Source: Rhodoferax antarcticus ANT.BR
Lineage (GTDB): Bacteria > Pseudomonadota > Gammaproteobacteria > Burkholderiales > Burkholderiaceae_C
NCBI RefSeq assembly: GCF_001938565.1
Contig: NZ_MSYM01000006.1
Location: 1-64,000 of the forward strand
Reading direction: 5' to 3'
Length of the DNA: 64,000 nt
Made by a program: the position numbers and the translations under genes
Notes under the pieces: generated by a model
Database searches by the model: none
Told to the model about the DNA's origin: nothing
Seen by the model: the letters and a program-made list of their open reading frames with translations, nothing else
In this document: positions 35,701 to 44,577 of the stretch, piece after piece
Position numbering within the stretch: the first letter of the stretch is position 1
Layout: each line of letters begins with the position of its first letter

Positions 35701-35867
35701 GGTACGCACCCCATAGCTGCCCAGTGTCCGAACCTGAGCCAAACGTCGACCCCCGCTCGTAGTGTGGTTTTCGGCAGCTCAAGTAGCATCTGACGGCGCC
35801 TTGCTGGTTAGCTGGCTTTGGCGGCTTCACCAATAACTTCGACCTATTTATTCAAGGACGGCATCCC

Positions 35868-36266
35868 ATGACACAGACTCTCTCACAGGCATCCAAGTTG
35901 GGCACAGCGATCGTGCTGGGCGCATGGCTCTCAGGCGCAGCTTTCGCCCAGGCGGCTGATCCGCATGCTGGCCACACCATGGCGATGCCCACCAGCACGG
36001 GGCAGTCAGCCTCCAATGCCGCCTACGAGCAGGCCAACGCCAAAATGCACAAGGACATGGCGGTACCACTCAGCGGCAATGCCGATACTGACTTTTTGGC
36101 CGGCATGATTCCGCACCACCAAGGCGCGGTAGATATGGCTGAAGTCGTGCTCAAGTACGGCAAAGACCCGAAGGTGAAGAAACTCGCGCAAGAGATCATC
36201 GCGGCGCAAAAGCAGGAAATTGCCATGATGCGAGCTTGGCTGAAGCAAAAGCAGGCCACCAAGTAG
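35868..36266 (+). CDS. DUF305 domain-containing periplasmic protein (CopM-like)
   Basis: A 132-residue protein with a signal peptide (AIVLGAWLSGAAFAQA, cleavage after about residue 25) and a His/Met-rich region (HAGHTMAMP). The DUF305 core is DFLAGMIPHHQGAVDMAEVVLKYGKD..IIAAQKQEIAMMRAWL. Family members have been linked to copper binding and resistance, which fits the HxxM-rich content. It stands alone, with about 170 featureless bases upstream. Confidence 0.88.
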   Translation: MTQTLSQASKLGTAIVLGAWLSGAAFAQAADPHAGHTMAMPTSTGQSASNAAYEQANAKMHKDMAVPLSGNADTDFLAGMIPHHQGAVDMAEVVLKYGKDPKVKKLAQEIIAAQKQEIAMMRAWLKQKQATK

Positions 36267-36303
36267 GCTGACGCTGCGTTAACCACACCGCTGGGTTGTA
36301 TGT

Positions 36304-36355
36304 AAAATCATGCTCTAGCCCTCTATTTATAAGGGCTAAAAGCTATAGTTTTCAT
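36304..36355 (-). repeat. Dispersed stem-loop repeat, copy G
   Basis: On the minus strand: TATGAAAACTATAGCTTTTAG, CCCTTATAAATAG, AGGGCTAGAGCATG. In this copy the two arms TAGCCCT and AGGGCTA pair perfectly, giving the most regular hairpin of the family. It lies directly upstream of the RluF-like gene and so within its leader. Confidence 0.75.
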
Positions 36356-36358
36356 ACC

Positions 36359-37369
36359 ATGACTACAACCCCACCCCCCTGCGGTTTTCGCCGCGCTGCG
36401 CCACCACCCGCCAAAGCACCCATCCCTGCGGGGCAAAGCAACACCGCCGCACATGGCGCGGGCGGCACGCTGCGGCTGAACAAACGCATGGCCGAGCTGG
36501 GGCTGGCGTCGCGCCGCGAAGCTGACGAATGGATTGGCAAAGGCTGGGTCAAGGTCAACGGCCGTGTTGCAGAGATGGGCATGCAGGTCGCGCCAGATGT
36601 GAAAATCGTGATCGACAGATTGGCCACAGGTGCGCAGGCCAAGCAGGTGACGGTGCTGATCAACAAGCCGCTGGGTTTGGTCAGCGGCCAGGCCGAAGAC
36701 GGCCACCAGCCCGCCATCACCCTGGTGCAGCCGCAAAACCGCTGGGTTGACGACAACGCACGTTTCTTTTTTCACCCGAGCCAGCTCAAAAGCCTGGTGC
36801 CTGCCGGTCGGCTGGACATTGATTCCACCGGCTTGCTGGTGCTGACGCAAGACGGCCGCATCGCCCGCCAGCTGATTGGCGAAGACGCGACGATAGACAA
36901 GGAATACCTGGTGCGGGTGATGTACACCGGCGTCATCAACACCGCCGCTGCCACCTCCGCCGCCGCCACTCACGCAGCGCGCCCGCAGGCCCGCGGCCAG
37001 ATCAGCGCCACAACGGCCACGGCGCACGCACCGGCCCGCCCTGCCCCACCCACCCAGCTCAGCCGCATCGACGATGACGACCCGATAAGTCAGGATGTGC
37101 AATCTGTTTTTCCTGCTGACAAGCTGGCGCTGCTGCGCCATGGCCTGAAGCTTGACGGCAAGGCGCTGCTGCCAGCGAAAGTGGAATGGCAAAACCCCGA
37201 ACAATTACGTTTTGTGCTGGCCGAGGGCAAAAAGCGCCAGATCCGGCGCATGTGCGAGCTGGTCGGCCTGAAGGTGGTGGGCCTGAAGCGGGTGCGCGTT
37301 GGCCGGGTGATGCTGGGTAATTTGCCGGTGGGCCAGTGGCGCTACTTGGCGCCGCATGAGCAGTTTTGA
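36359..37369 (+). CDS. rRNA pseudouridine synthase, RluF/RsuA family
   Basis: 336 residues from the ATG at 36359. A Pro/Ala-rich N-terminal extension is followed by an S4 RNA-binding domain (RLNKRMAELGLASRREADEWI, 39-59, through about 85) and the catalytic domain with GRLDIDSTGLL (150-160, catalytic Asp153) and AEGKKRQIRRMCELVGLKVVGLKR. This is the RluF/RluB/RsuA layout, which isomerises a specific uridine in rRNA. A low-complexity Ala/Thr/Pro insertion (about 205-240) interrupts the catalytic domain and is not typical of the family. The exact target uridine is inferred only. Confidence 0.87.
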   Translation: MTTTPPPCGFRRAAPPPAKAPIPAGQSNTAAHGAGGTLRLNKRMAELGLASRREADEWIGKGWVKVNGRVAEMGMQVAPDVKIVIDRLATGAQAKQVTVLINKPLGLVSGQAEDGHQPAITLVQPQNRWVDDNARFFFHPSQLKSLVPAGRLDIDSTGLLVLTQDGRIARQLIGEDATIDKEYLVRVMYTGVINTAAATSAAATHAARPQARGQISATTATAHAPARPAPPTQLSRIDDDDPISQDVQSVFPADKLALLRHGLKLDGKALLPAKVEWQNPEQLRFVLAEGKKRQIRRMCELVGLKVVGLKRVRVGRVMLGNLPVGQWRYLAPHEQF

Positions 37370-37437
37370 TCCCCGCGGGCGCCGATGCTGTAGCGGCCAC
37401 CCTGATTTGCCCATAGAACCCAGACTGCGCACACACC

Positions 37438-37965
37438 ATGCCTTTACCCAACGAACCCACCCCTCTGCCGGTTGAGGTGCTCGACCCTAACGCGCCAGAA
37501 GAAAAGACACTGGTGCCGCTGAAGATTGAAGACTGGCTCACGGTGACCGTGATGGCGCTGCTGGCGCTGATCACCTTCAGCAATGTACTGGTGCGCTATT
37601 TCACCAATGAGTCATTTGCCTGGACCGAAGAGTTTTCGGTGTTTCTGATGATTGTGCTGGCGCTGGTGGCGGGCTCGGCTTCGGTGGCGCGTAACCGGCA
37701 AATCCGCATCGAGTTTTTCTCCGACAGTGGCTCACCCACACGCCAGCGCGCCCTGGCCCGCTTTGGCGCGCTGATGGTGGCTGTGCTGTTCACGCTGATC
37801 GCCGTATTGAGCGTGCGCACCGTCTATGACGACTTCCGCTACGGTGAGACTTCACCCGGCATTGGTGTGCCGCAGTGGTGGTACACCATCTGGCTGCCAG
37901 TGCTCTCGGTGGCCATCGCGCTGCGTGCGCTGGGGCTGTTCATCCGCCGGGGACGACAGCCATGA
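37438..37965 (+). CDS. dctQ: TRAP transporter small permease (DctQ)
   Basis: A 175-residue membrane protein with four predicted helices and the DctQ pattern (VRYFTNESFAWTEEFSVFLMIVLALVAGSASVARNRQIRIEFF). It pairs with the large permease encoded next, whose ATG overlaps its stop (ATGA). The small subunit bridges the large permease and the periplasmic binding protein of a sodium-driven importer of organic acids or related solutes. Confidence 0.92.
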   Translation: MPLPNEPTPLPVEVLDPNAPEEKTLVPLKIEDWLTVTVMALLALITFSNVLVRYFTNESFAWTEEFSVFLMIVLALVAGSASVARNRQIRIEFFSDSGSPTRQRALARFGALMVAVLFTLIAVLSVRTVYDDFRYGETSPGIGVPQWWYTIWLPVLSVAIALRALGLFIRRGRQP

Positions 37966-39260
37966 TCGCCACGCTGCTGTTTGTGGTGTTTGTGCTGATG
38001 ATGCTCGCCGGGGTGCCGATTGGTGCGTCGCTGGGGCTGGCGGGGGCGGCGGCGATTGCGCTGGCCAATGCGGATTCGCAATGGTTTGGCCTGCTGGCCG
38101 TGCCGCAGAACTTTTACGCGGGCTTGGGCAAATACCCGCTGCTGGCGATTCCAATGTTTGTTTTGGTGGGCTCGATTTTTGACCGCTCGGGCGTGGCGCT
38201 GCGGCTGGTGAACTTTGCCACCGCCATCGTTGGCCGTGGCCCAGGCATGCTGCCGGTGGTGGTGATTGGGGTGGCGATGTTCATGGGTGGCATCTCCGGC
38301 TCGGGGCCAGCCACGGCTGCGGCAGTGGGCGGGGTGATGATTGCCGCCATGACCCGCGCCGGTTATGTGCCGGCATTTTCGGCCAGCGTGGTGGGGGCAG
38401 CGGCCTCCATCGACATTTTGATTCCGCCGTCGATTGCTTTCATCGTTTATTCAGTGCTGGTGCCGGGGGTGTCGGTACCGGCGATTTTTGCCGCTGGCAT
38501 GCTGCCCGGCCTGCTGGTCGGGCTGGCGCTGATGGTGCCCGCCGTCTGGCTGTCACGCAAGCACAGCATGGGCCTGCACGAAGCGCTGCTGCCGCGCCCG
38601 CCGTTTTGGGCCAGCCTGCGCGAGGCCTCCTGGGGACTGATGGCACCAGTGGTGATTCTGGGCGGCATGCGCGCGGGCTGGTTCACGCCCACCGAGGCGG
38701 CGGTAGTGGCGGTGTTTTACGGCCTGTTTGTCGGCATGGTGATCTACCGCACGATCCGGGTCCGCGACCTGTTTGTCATCCTGCGCGAATCGGGTGAGTT
38801 GTCGGCGATCATTTTGTTGGTGGTGGCGCTGGCGGGTATTTTTGCCTATTCGCTGTCGACGCTGGGCATCATCGACCCGGTGACCGAGGCGATTGTGAAT
38901 TCTGGGCTGGGTGAGTACGGTGTACTGGCACTGCTGATGTTGCTGCTGGTGGCGGTAGGTATGTTTCTGGACGGGATCTCGATCTTCTTGATCTTTGTGC
39001 CGCTGCTGCTGCCCATCGCCAACCATTTCCACTGGGACCCGGTGTGGTTTGGCGTGCTGTTGACGATGATGGTGGCGCTGGGCCAGTTCACCCCGCCGAT
39101 TGCGGTGAACCTGATGGTATCGTGCCGTATTGCTGGCGTGCGCATGGAGCAAACGGTGCCGTGGGTGATGTGGCTATTGGTGGCACTGCTGAGCGTTTTA
39201 GTGCTGGTCATTGCTTTTCCGCAAGTGGCCCTGTGGCTGCCCACACGCCTGGGCTATTGA
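37962..39260 (+). CDS. dctM: TRAP transporter large permease (DctM)
   Basis: 432 residues from the ATG at 37962, which overlaps the dctQ stop; the longer frame from 37875 is rejected. A polytopic protein (about 11-12 helices) with DctM hallmarks GVPIGASLGLAGAAAI, FMGGISGSGPATAAAVGGVMI, PPSIAFIVYSVLVPG, and GQFTPPIAVNLMVSCRIAG. It is the sodium/solute translocating subunit. Confidence 0.94.
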   Translation: MIATLLFVVFVLMMLAGVPIGASLGLAGAAAIALANADSQWFGLLAVPQNFYAGLGKYPLLAIPMFVLVGSIFDRSGVALRLVNFATAIVGRGPGMLPVVVIGVAMFMGGISGSGPATAAAVGGVMIAAMTRAGYVPAFSASVVGAAASIDILIPPSIAFIVYSVLVPGVSVPAIFAAGMLPGLLVGLALMVPAVWLSRKHSMGLHEALLPRPPFWASLREASWGLMAPVVILGGMRAGWFTPTEAAVVAVFYGLFVGMVIYRTIRVRDLFVILRESGELSAIILLVVALAGIFAYSLSTLGIIDPVTEAIVNSGLGEYGVLALLMLLLVAVGMFLDGISIFLIFVPLLLPIANHFHWDPVWFGVLLTMMVALGQFTPPIAVNLMVSCRIAGVRMEQTVPWVMWLLVALLSVLVLVIAFPQVALWLPTRLGY

Positions 39261-39309
39261 ACCCGTGTCACGGCTTGGGGCTTATTTTTTAAAACTTAGG
39301 AGGCTGAAG

Positions 39310-40350
39310 ATGATGAAATTGCGTAGAACACTGGTGGGGTTGCTGGCTGCCGTGGCAGCGCTGGGCGCTGTGCCAACAGCGGCGGTGGCAGACACGCCGT
39401 ACAAGTCCGAGTACCGCATGTCGCTGGTGCTGGGCACCGCCTTCCCCTGGGGCAAGGGCGGCGAAATCTGGGCCAATTTGGTCAAGGAGCGCACCAAAGG
39501 CCGCATCAACATCAAGCTGTACCCCGGTGTGTCGCTGATCCAGGGTGACCAGACGCGCGAGTTTTCCGCGCTGCGCCAGGGCGTGATTGACATGGCGGTG
39601 GGCTCCACCATCAACTGGTCGCCGCAAGTGCGCCAGTTGAACCTGTTCTCGCTGCCGTTTCTGATGCCCGACTACGCCGCCATGGACGCGCTCACCCAAG
39701 GCGACGTCGGCCGACAGCTGTTTGCCACCCTGGACAAAGCCGGCGTGGTGCCATTGGCCTGGGGTGAAAACGGCTACCGCGAGCTGAGCAACTCCAAACG
39801 TGCGGTGCGCACACCAACTGACCTGAAAGGCATGAAGATCCGTGTGGTCGGCTCGCCGCTGTTTCTGGACACCTTCACCGCGCTGGGCGCCAACCCCACG
39901 CAAATGAGCTGGGCTGATGCGCAACCCGCCTTTGCCAGCGGCGCTGTTGACGGCCAGGAAAACCCGCTGTCGATCTTTACCGCCGCCAAGCTGCACAACG
40001 TGGCGCAGAAAAACATCACCCTGTGGGGCTACGTGGCTGACCCGCTGATTTTTGTGGTCAACAAAGAAATCTGGGCCTCCTGGACGCCAGCCGACCAGGC
40101 CATCGTGCGCCAGGCCGCCATGGATGCGGGCAAGCAAGAGATCGCCATTGCCCGCAAAGGCTTGGTCGAGCCCGGCCAGCCGCTGCTTAAAGAGATTGCC
40201 GCCCTGGGTGTAACGGTGACGCAACTCACCCCGGCCGAGCGCGAGGCCTTTGTCAAAGCCACCCGCCCGGTGTATGAGAAATGGAAAAAGGCCATTGGCG
40301 TGGATCTGGTGACCACCGCCGAGCAGGCGATTGCTGCACGCAAACAGTAA
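39310..40350 (+). CDS. dctP: TRAP transporter solute-binding protein (DctP)
   Basis: 346 residues with AGGAGG 6-9 bases before the tandem ATGs (39310, 39313). A signal peptide (TLVGLLAAVAALGAVPTAAVA) precedes the DctP fold, with SALRQGVIDMAVGS, GMKIRVVGSPLFLDTFTALGANPTQMSWADA (containing the conserved ligand Arg) and ASGAVDGQENPL. The likely ligand is a carboxylate, unidentified. It is the last gene of the TRAP operon and is followed by a strong hairpin. Confidence 0.93.
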   Translation: MMKLRRTLVGLLAAVAALGAVPTAAVADTPYKSEYRMSLVLGTAFPWGKGGEIWANLVKERTKGRINIKLYPGVSLIQGDQTREFSALRQGVIDMAVGSTINWSPQVRQLNLFSLPFLMPDYAAMDALTQGDVGRQLFATLDKAGVVPLAWGENGYRELSNSKRAVRTPTDLKGMKIRVVGSPLFLDTFTALGANPTQMSWADAQPAFASGAVDGQENPLSIFTAAKLHNVAQKNITLWGYVADPLIFVVNKEIWASWTPADQAIVRQAAMDAGKQEIAIARKGLVEPGQPLLKEIAALGVTVTQLTPAEREAFVKATRPVYEKWKKAIGVDLVTTAEQAIAARKQ

Positions 40351-40360
40351 GCAACAGAGC

Positions 40361-40387
40361 GCCAGCCCTGTCGACATAAGGGCTGGC
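40361..40387. terminator. Bidirectional terminator-like hairpin
   Basis: A perfect 9-bp inverted repeat (GCCAGCCCT / AGGGCTGGC) with a 9-base loop, placed between the convergent dctP and methionine gamma-lyase-like genes. There is no U-run on either side, so it may be a weak or factor-assisted terminator. Confidence 0.6.
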
Positions 40388-40403
40388 TTGAACTATGCAG
40401 CGC

Positions 40404-41606
40404 CTATGCCAGCGCTTGATCCAGCGCCTGCGCAATGTCGCCCAGGATGTCTTGCGGGTCTTCCAGGCCCACTGACAAGCGCACCAGCCCCTCGCTGATG
40501 CCGTGCGCGGCGCGCTCCTCGGAGGTGTAGGTGGTGTGCGTCATGCTGGCCGGGTGTTGTGCCAGGGTTTCGGCATCGCCCAGGCTCACCGCACGGGTCA
40601 CGAGCTGCAACGCGTCCATGAAGCGGATGCCCGCTGCCATGCCGCCGCGCAGCTCAAAGGCCACCATGCCGCCAAACTGGCTCATCTGGCGTTTCGCCAA
40701 TTCATACTGTGGAAAATCTGGCAGGCCAGGGAAATAGACGTGCTTGGTCGCCGGGTGGCGGTGCAGCAGCTCGGCCACTTTTTGTGCGCTCTGGCAATGG
40801 CGGTCCATGCGCAGGGTGAGCGTTTTCAGGCCGCGCATCACCAGATGCGCGTCTTGCGATGACATCACCGCGCCAGTCATGTCTTTCAGGCCGAACACGC
40901 GCACGCGCAGGGCCAACTCAGGGTCGGCAAAGATGGCGGCACCAGCCATCAGGTCGCCATGGCCGCCCAGGTATTTGGTGACTGAATGCAGACTCACATC
41001 CGCACCCAGGGTGAGCGGGCGCTGCAGGTACGGCGTGCAATAGGTGTTGTCCACCACCACCCGCACACCCGCCTGGTGGGCGATGGCAGATACCGCCGCA
41101 ATGTCAATCAGGCGCATGTTGGGGTTGGCGGGTGTCTCACAGTAGACAACACGGGTGTTTGGGCCAATGGCCTGCGCCACGGCTTGCGGGTCAGTCATGT
41201 CCACATGCCGCACGCTCACCCCAAAGTGCGTCAGCCCGTGGTTCAGCAGGGAAAAGGTGCAGCCGTAGAGCGTCAGGTCAGCCAGCACTTCGTCGCCCTG
41301 TTGCAGCATCGACCACAGGGTGGCGCTGATGGCGCCCATGCCCGAGCCAAACACGACCGCGCCTGCGCCCTCTTCCAGGCTGGCCAGGCGTGCCTCCAGC
41401 AGCGCCAGCGTGGGGTTGCCAACGCGGCTGTAAAAGTAGCCTGATTCGGTACCGGCAAAGCAACGCCCGCCATAGGCTGCGTCCGGGAACACGTAGGTGG
41501 CTGAGGTGTAGATCGGCGGCACCAGCGCGCCATGGTGGTCAGCCGGGTTGTAGCCGTGGTGAATGGCGCGGGTACTGAAACCGCTGCACTTGGGGGTGTG
41601 GTTCAT
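40404..41606 (-). CDS. PLP-dependent methionine gamma-lyase / trans-sulfuration enzyme
   Basis: A 400-residue Cys/Met-metabolism PLP enzyme. PLP-binding Lys211 is in SVTKYLGGHGD, with YSRVGNPT (59-66) and FGSGMGAISATLW. Cys116 in LYGCTFSLL corresponds to the cysteine that distinguishes methionine gamma-lyases from cystathionine lyases/synthases, which favours degradation of methionine to methanethiol, 2-oxobutyrate and ammonia. The divergent, truncated Lrp/AsnC gene is its probable ancestral regulator. Homocysteine or cystathionine lyase activity cannot be excluded. Confidence 0.85.
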   Translation of the reverse strand: MNHTPKCSGFSTRAIHHGYNPADHHGALVPPIYTSATYVFPDAAYGGRCFAGTESGYFYSRVGNPTLALLEARLASLEEGAGAVVFGSGMGAISATLWSMLQQGDEVLADLTLYGCTFSLLNHGLTHFGVSVRHVDMTDPQAVAQAIGPNTRVVYCETPANPNMRLIDIAAVSAIAHQAGVRVVVDNTYCTPYLQRPLTLGADVSLHSVTKYLGGHGDLMAGAAIFADPELALRVRVFGLKDMTGAVMSSQDAHLVMRGLKTLTLRMDRHCQSAQKVAELLHRHPATKHVYFPGLPDFPQYELAKRQMSQFGGMVAFELRGGMAAGIRFMDALQLVTRAVSLGDAETLAQHPASMTHTTYTSEERAAHGISEGLVRLSVGLEDPQDILGDIAQALDQALA

Positions 41607-41775
41607 GCTCGGCTTTCAAAAATTGAACTGAGGAACAACGCAGTGCCTGGGTACAGGCAGATGCTGGTGCTGCAGAATTTTGAATCTATTGAGTGGGAGA
41701 AGTTTTCTCAAATTTCATATTGAATGCGGTAAATTTGGAAAACTATTGCACTCTTCATTATTTTTGAGGTGAATC

Positions 41776-42024
41776 ATGCCTAACCAGGACAAGCGCTTTG
41801 ATGCCATAGACCGCCAGCTGCTCAGCGCCCTGCAGCAAGACGGCCGCGCCACCGTGGGTGAACTCGCCCAACAGGTGTCGCTGTCGGCATCGCCGTGCTG
41901 GCGGCGCATCAAAAACCTGGAAGATGCCGGCGTGATCGAGGGCTACCACGCGCGCCTGAGCCGCCAGAAACTCGGCTACGGCGTCACCGGCTTTGCCGGT
42001 GCAATAAGCCACAATCAACCATGA
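41776..42024 (+). pseudogene. Lrp/AsnC-family regulator truncated after the DNA-binding domain
   Basis: An 82-residue frame. The N-terminal AsnC helix-turn-helix is complete (DAIDRQLLSALQQDGRATVGELAQQVSLSASPCWRRIKNLEDAGVIEGYHARL), but the product stops right after KLGYGVTGFAGAI, where a full protein of about 150-160 residues continues into its effector/oligomerisation domain. No remnant of that domain follows; instead the stop overlaps the hydrolase start (ATGA). It may still be expressed as an HTH-only protein. The ~170 AT-rich bases between it and the divergent gamma-lyase gene presumably hold the promoters and Lrp-type sites. Confidence 0.82.
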
Positions 42025-43262
42025 CTGCCGCAGCCAAACTCAGAACCTCTGAGCATGTGCGCGCCTCTGACCTGCGCGCTGCCGCCTTGCTGGCCACCGA
42101 GGCGACCCACGCCATTGCCAGCATGGCCGAGGGCGTGCATCAGGCGGTGTGGCGCACGCTGGGCGCGCCCAGTGGCGCCACCCCCGAGCAGGCGCGTGGC
42201 CTCACCGGACGGGTGTACCAAGGCATTCAAGGCATCACCGGCCTCATCGGGCGCAGCCTGAACAGCGCACTGATCCGGCTGGAGCCGCTGCTGCAGCGCC
42301 TGGAAGGGCAAGGTGACGAGTCGCCTGAGCGCGCCGCCATCATCGCCGCGCTCAACGGTGTGATGGGCGACCGCCTGAAGGTCAGCGGCAACCCGTTGGC
42401 ACTCCCCATGACGCTCTCATATCAAGAGCATGTTGCGCAATCAGCACAAGGGCTAGAGGCCAATTTGGCATCAAATAAGCTGCTGATCGTCATGCACGGC
42501 CTGTGCATGAATGACGCGCAGTGGACCACCGAGCACGCCGACGGCCCGATCAACCCTGCCGAAACATTGGCCCAAACCCTGGGCTACACCCCCATCTACC
42601 TGCGCTACAACAGTGGCCTGCATGTCTCGCAAAACGGGCGGCTGCTGGCCCAGCGCCTGGAAGACCTCGTCACCCAGTGGCCCAGCGCCGTGCAAGAGGT
42701 AAGCGCGCTGACGCACAGCATGGGCGGCCTGGTGATGCGCAGCGCGCTGTTTTACGCCCAGCAAGACGGCCTGCGCTGGCCTGCCTTGTTGAAAAACATG
42801 GTGTTTTTAGGCACACCACACCACGGCGCGCCGCTGGAGCGTGCCGGTAATTGGGTCGATGAAGTGTTGGGCAGCACGCCCTACAGCCGCCCGTTTGCCA
42901 AGCTCGGCCAGCTGCGCAGCGCCGGCGTGACCGACCTGCGCTACGGCCACCTGCTGGATGTGGACTGGCAGGGCCATGACCGCTTTCGCCGCAAGCCCGA
43001 CAGCCGCCAGCCGGTGCCGCTGCCCGCAGGCGTGCGCTGCTTTGCGGTGGCCGCCACCAACGCCGCCAAACGCGGCAGCCTGGCAGACCGCTTGCTGGGC
43101 GACGGCCTGGTACCGTTGCCAAGCGCCCTGGGCCAGCACGCAGACCCGGCGCGCTGCCTTAGTTTTGCGCCAGAGCACCAGCACATTCTGTACCGCACGC
43201 ACCACCTGCAGCTGCTCAGCAGCCCGGAGGTGACCCGGCAGCTGCTGCAGTGGCTGGCCTAA
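42021..43262 (+). CDS. Alpha/beta-hydrolase, PGAP1/esterase-like
   Basis: 413 residues from an ATG at 42021 that overlaps the truncated Lrp stop. A ~150-residue helical N-terminal part precedes the hydrolase fold: LLIVMHGLCMNDAQW (oxyanion region), nucleophile Ser at about 233 in LTHSMGGLVMRSA (first Gly of GxSxG replaced by Thr), FLGTPHHGAPLERAGN, and a C-terminal candidate His in SPEHQH-like APEHQHI. A carboxylesterase/lipase role is likely; substrate unknown. Repeat copy H encodes about 20 residues of the N-terminal part in frame (about 131-152). Confidence 0.82.
   Translation: MTAAAKLRTSEHVRASDLRAAALLATEATHAIASMAEGVHQAVWRTLGAPSGATPEQARGLTGRVYQGIQGITGLIGRSLNSALIRLEPLLQRLEGQGDESPERAAIIAALNGVMGDRLKVSGNPLALPMTLSYQEHVAQSAQGLEANLASNKLLIVMHGLCMNDAQWTTEHADGPINPAETLAQTLGYTPIYLRYNSGLHVSQNGRLLAQRLEDLVTQWPSAVQEVSALTHSMGGLVMRSALFYAQQDGLRWPALLKNMVFLGTPHHGAPLERAGNWVDEVLGSTPYSRPFAKLGQLRSAGVTDLRYGHLLDVDWQGHDRFRRKPDSRQPVPLPAGVRCFAVAATNAAKRGSLADRLLGDGLVPLPSALGQHADPARCLSFAPEHQHILYRTHHLQLLSSPEVTRQLLQWLA
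42415..42477 (+). repeat. Dispersed stem-loop repeat, copy H, inside a coding sequence
   Basis: CATATCAAGAGCATGTTGCGC, AATCAGCA, CAAGGGCTAGAGGCCAATTT, GGCATC: the right half matches the family consensus perfectly. It is read in frame within the alpha/beta-hydrolase gene as a peptide (SYQEHVAQSAQGLEANLA) just before the first core beta-strand, so it appears tolerated as an interdomain insertion. Confidence 0.78.
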
Positions 43263-43351
43263 TTCAAGCTGAGCGCTCCGGGCCCTCTGCCCTGCTTGTG
43301 CCCGGGCTTTGGCGATTCGTTGAGAATCAACCCCTATTCACCTGACCCACC

Positions 43352-43840
43352 ATGCACCCCAACGCCCAAACCCTGACCCGCTTTTACACCGCCTTTGCAG
43401 AGCTGGACGCCGACGCCATGGGCAGCTGCTACAGCCTAGACGCCACCTTTGACGACCCGGCCTTCTCCCTCAAAGGGCAGCACGAGATCGCCGGTATGTG
43501 GCACATGCTGTGCAATGCCGCACGCGGCAATGGCAAGCAAGACTGGCGGCTCGATTTCAATAACCTACAGGCCAACGACAGCAGCGGCCACGTCCACTGG
43601 GAGGCGCGTTACCGCTTCACTGCCACCCGGCGCCAGGTGCACAACATCGTCGAGGCGGATTTCACCTTCTGCCCCGAAGGGCTGATTGCCAGCCACCGCG
43701 ACCAGTTCGACTTCTGGCGCTGGTCCCGCCAGGCGCTGGGCATGGGCGGCTGGGTGCTGGGTTGGGCGCCCTTCTTCAACACACAGATGCGCCGCCAAAC
43801 CCGAGCCGCGCTGGACAGCCATCTCGCCAAAAATGTCTGA
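43352..43840 (+). CDS. NTF2-like/SnoaL-type protein
   Basis: A 162-residue cone-fold protein: LTRFYTAFAELDADAMGSCYSLDATFDDPAFSLKG at the N-terminus and HWEARYRFTATRRQVHNIVEADFTF later fit the nuclear-transport-factor-2/SnoaL superfamily. Such proteins are small isomerases, hydrolases or ligand binders; no specific activity can be assigned. It is 20 bases upstream of an SDR gene, so the two probably form an operon. Confidence 0.85.
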   Translation: MHPNAQTLTRFYTAFAELDADAMGSCYSLDATFDDPAFSLKGQHEIAGMWHMLCNAARGNGKQDWRLDFNNLQANDSSGHVHWEARYRFTATRRQVHNIVEADFTFCPEGLIASHRDQFDFWRWSRQALGMGGWVLGWAPFFNTQMRRQTRAALDSHLAKNV

Positions 43841-43860
43841 TAAAAATCGCTGATCAAAAC

Positions 43861-44577
43861 ATGCAGAACACCGACTTAAAGCCATTTTGTTTGGTCATCG
43901 GGGCCAGCGGCGGTCTCGGTGCGGCATTGCTGGCGCGGCTGCAGGCAGACCCGCGCTACGCAGTGACGCTGGGTCTGTCACGCCGCAGCACGCCAGCGCT
44001 GGATTTGCTCGACGAGGCGAGCATTGCCGCGGCGGCACAGCATCTGTCGACGCTGCTGGCCGAGCAGGCCGGGGTGTTGCGCCTGATCGTGGACGCCACC
44101 GGCATGCTGCACACGCCAACACAGCAGCCGGAAAAAAGCTGGGCGCAGCTAGATGCAGCGCAAATGGCGCAGGCCTTTGCCATCAACGCCATCGGCCCGG
44201 CGCTGCTGATGAAACATTTTTTACCGCTGCTACCGCGCCAAGGCACGGCGGTGTTTGCCACGCTGTCGGCCAAGGTTGGCAGCATTGGCGACAACCGGCT
44301 GGGCGGCTGGTACAGCTACCGCGCCAGCAAAGCCGCGCTGAACCAGTTGGTGCACACCGCGGCGATTGAGCTGCGCCGACGCGCACCGCAGGCGATTTGC
44401 GTGGCACTGCATCCGGGTACGGTGCACAGTGCCTTGTCACAGCCGTTTGCCAAAACCGGCCTCGACGTGCGCCAGCCCGAAGTTGCGGCGGCGCAGTTGC
44501 TGGCGGTCATGGCTGATTTGAAGCCGGAAGACTCTGGCGGGTTTTTCAGTTTTGAGGGCGAGTCACTGCCCTGGTAG
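43861..44577 (+). CDS. SDR-family oxidoreductase (CsgA-like)
   Basis: 238 residues from the ATG at 43861; the frame from 43762 overlaps the NTF2-like gene. Cofactor motif VIGASGGLGAAL (about 11-22), NAIGPALLMKHFLPLL, and YSYRASKAALNQL with the YxxxSK-type catalytic pair. It resembles the CsgA/sniffer group of short SDRs. The substrate is unknown. The stop codon abuts repeat copy I. Confidence 0.87.
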   Translation: MQNTDLKPFCLVIGASGGLGAALLARLQADPRYAVTLGLSRRSTPALDLLDEASIAAAAQHLSTLLAEQAGVLRLIVDATGMLHTPTQQPEKSWAQLDAAQMAQAFAINAIGPALLMKHFLPLLPRQGTAVFATLSAKVGSIGDNRLGGWYSYRASKAALNQLVHTAAIELRRRAPQAICVALHPGTVHSALSQPFAKTGLDVRQPEVAAAQLLAVMADLKPEDSGGFFSFEGESLPW

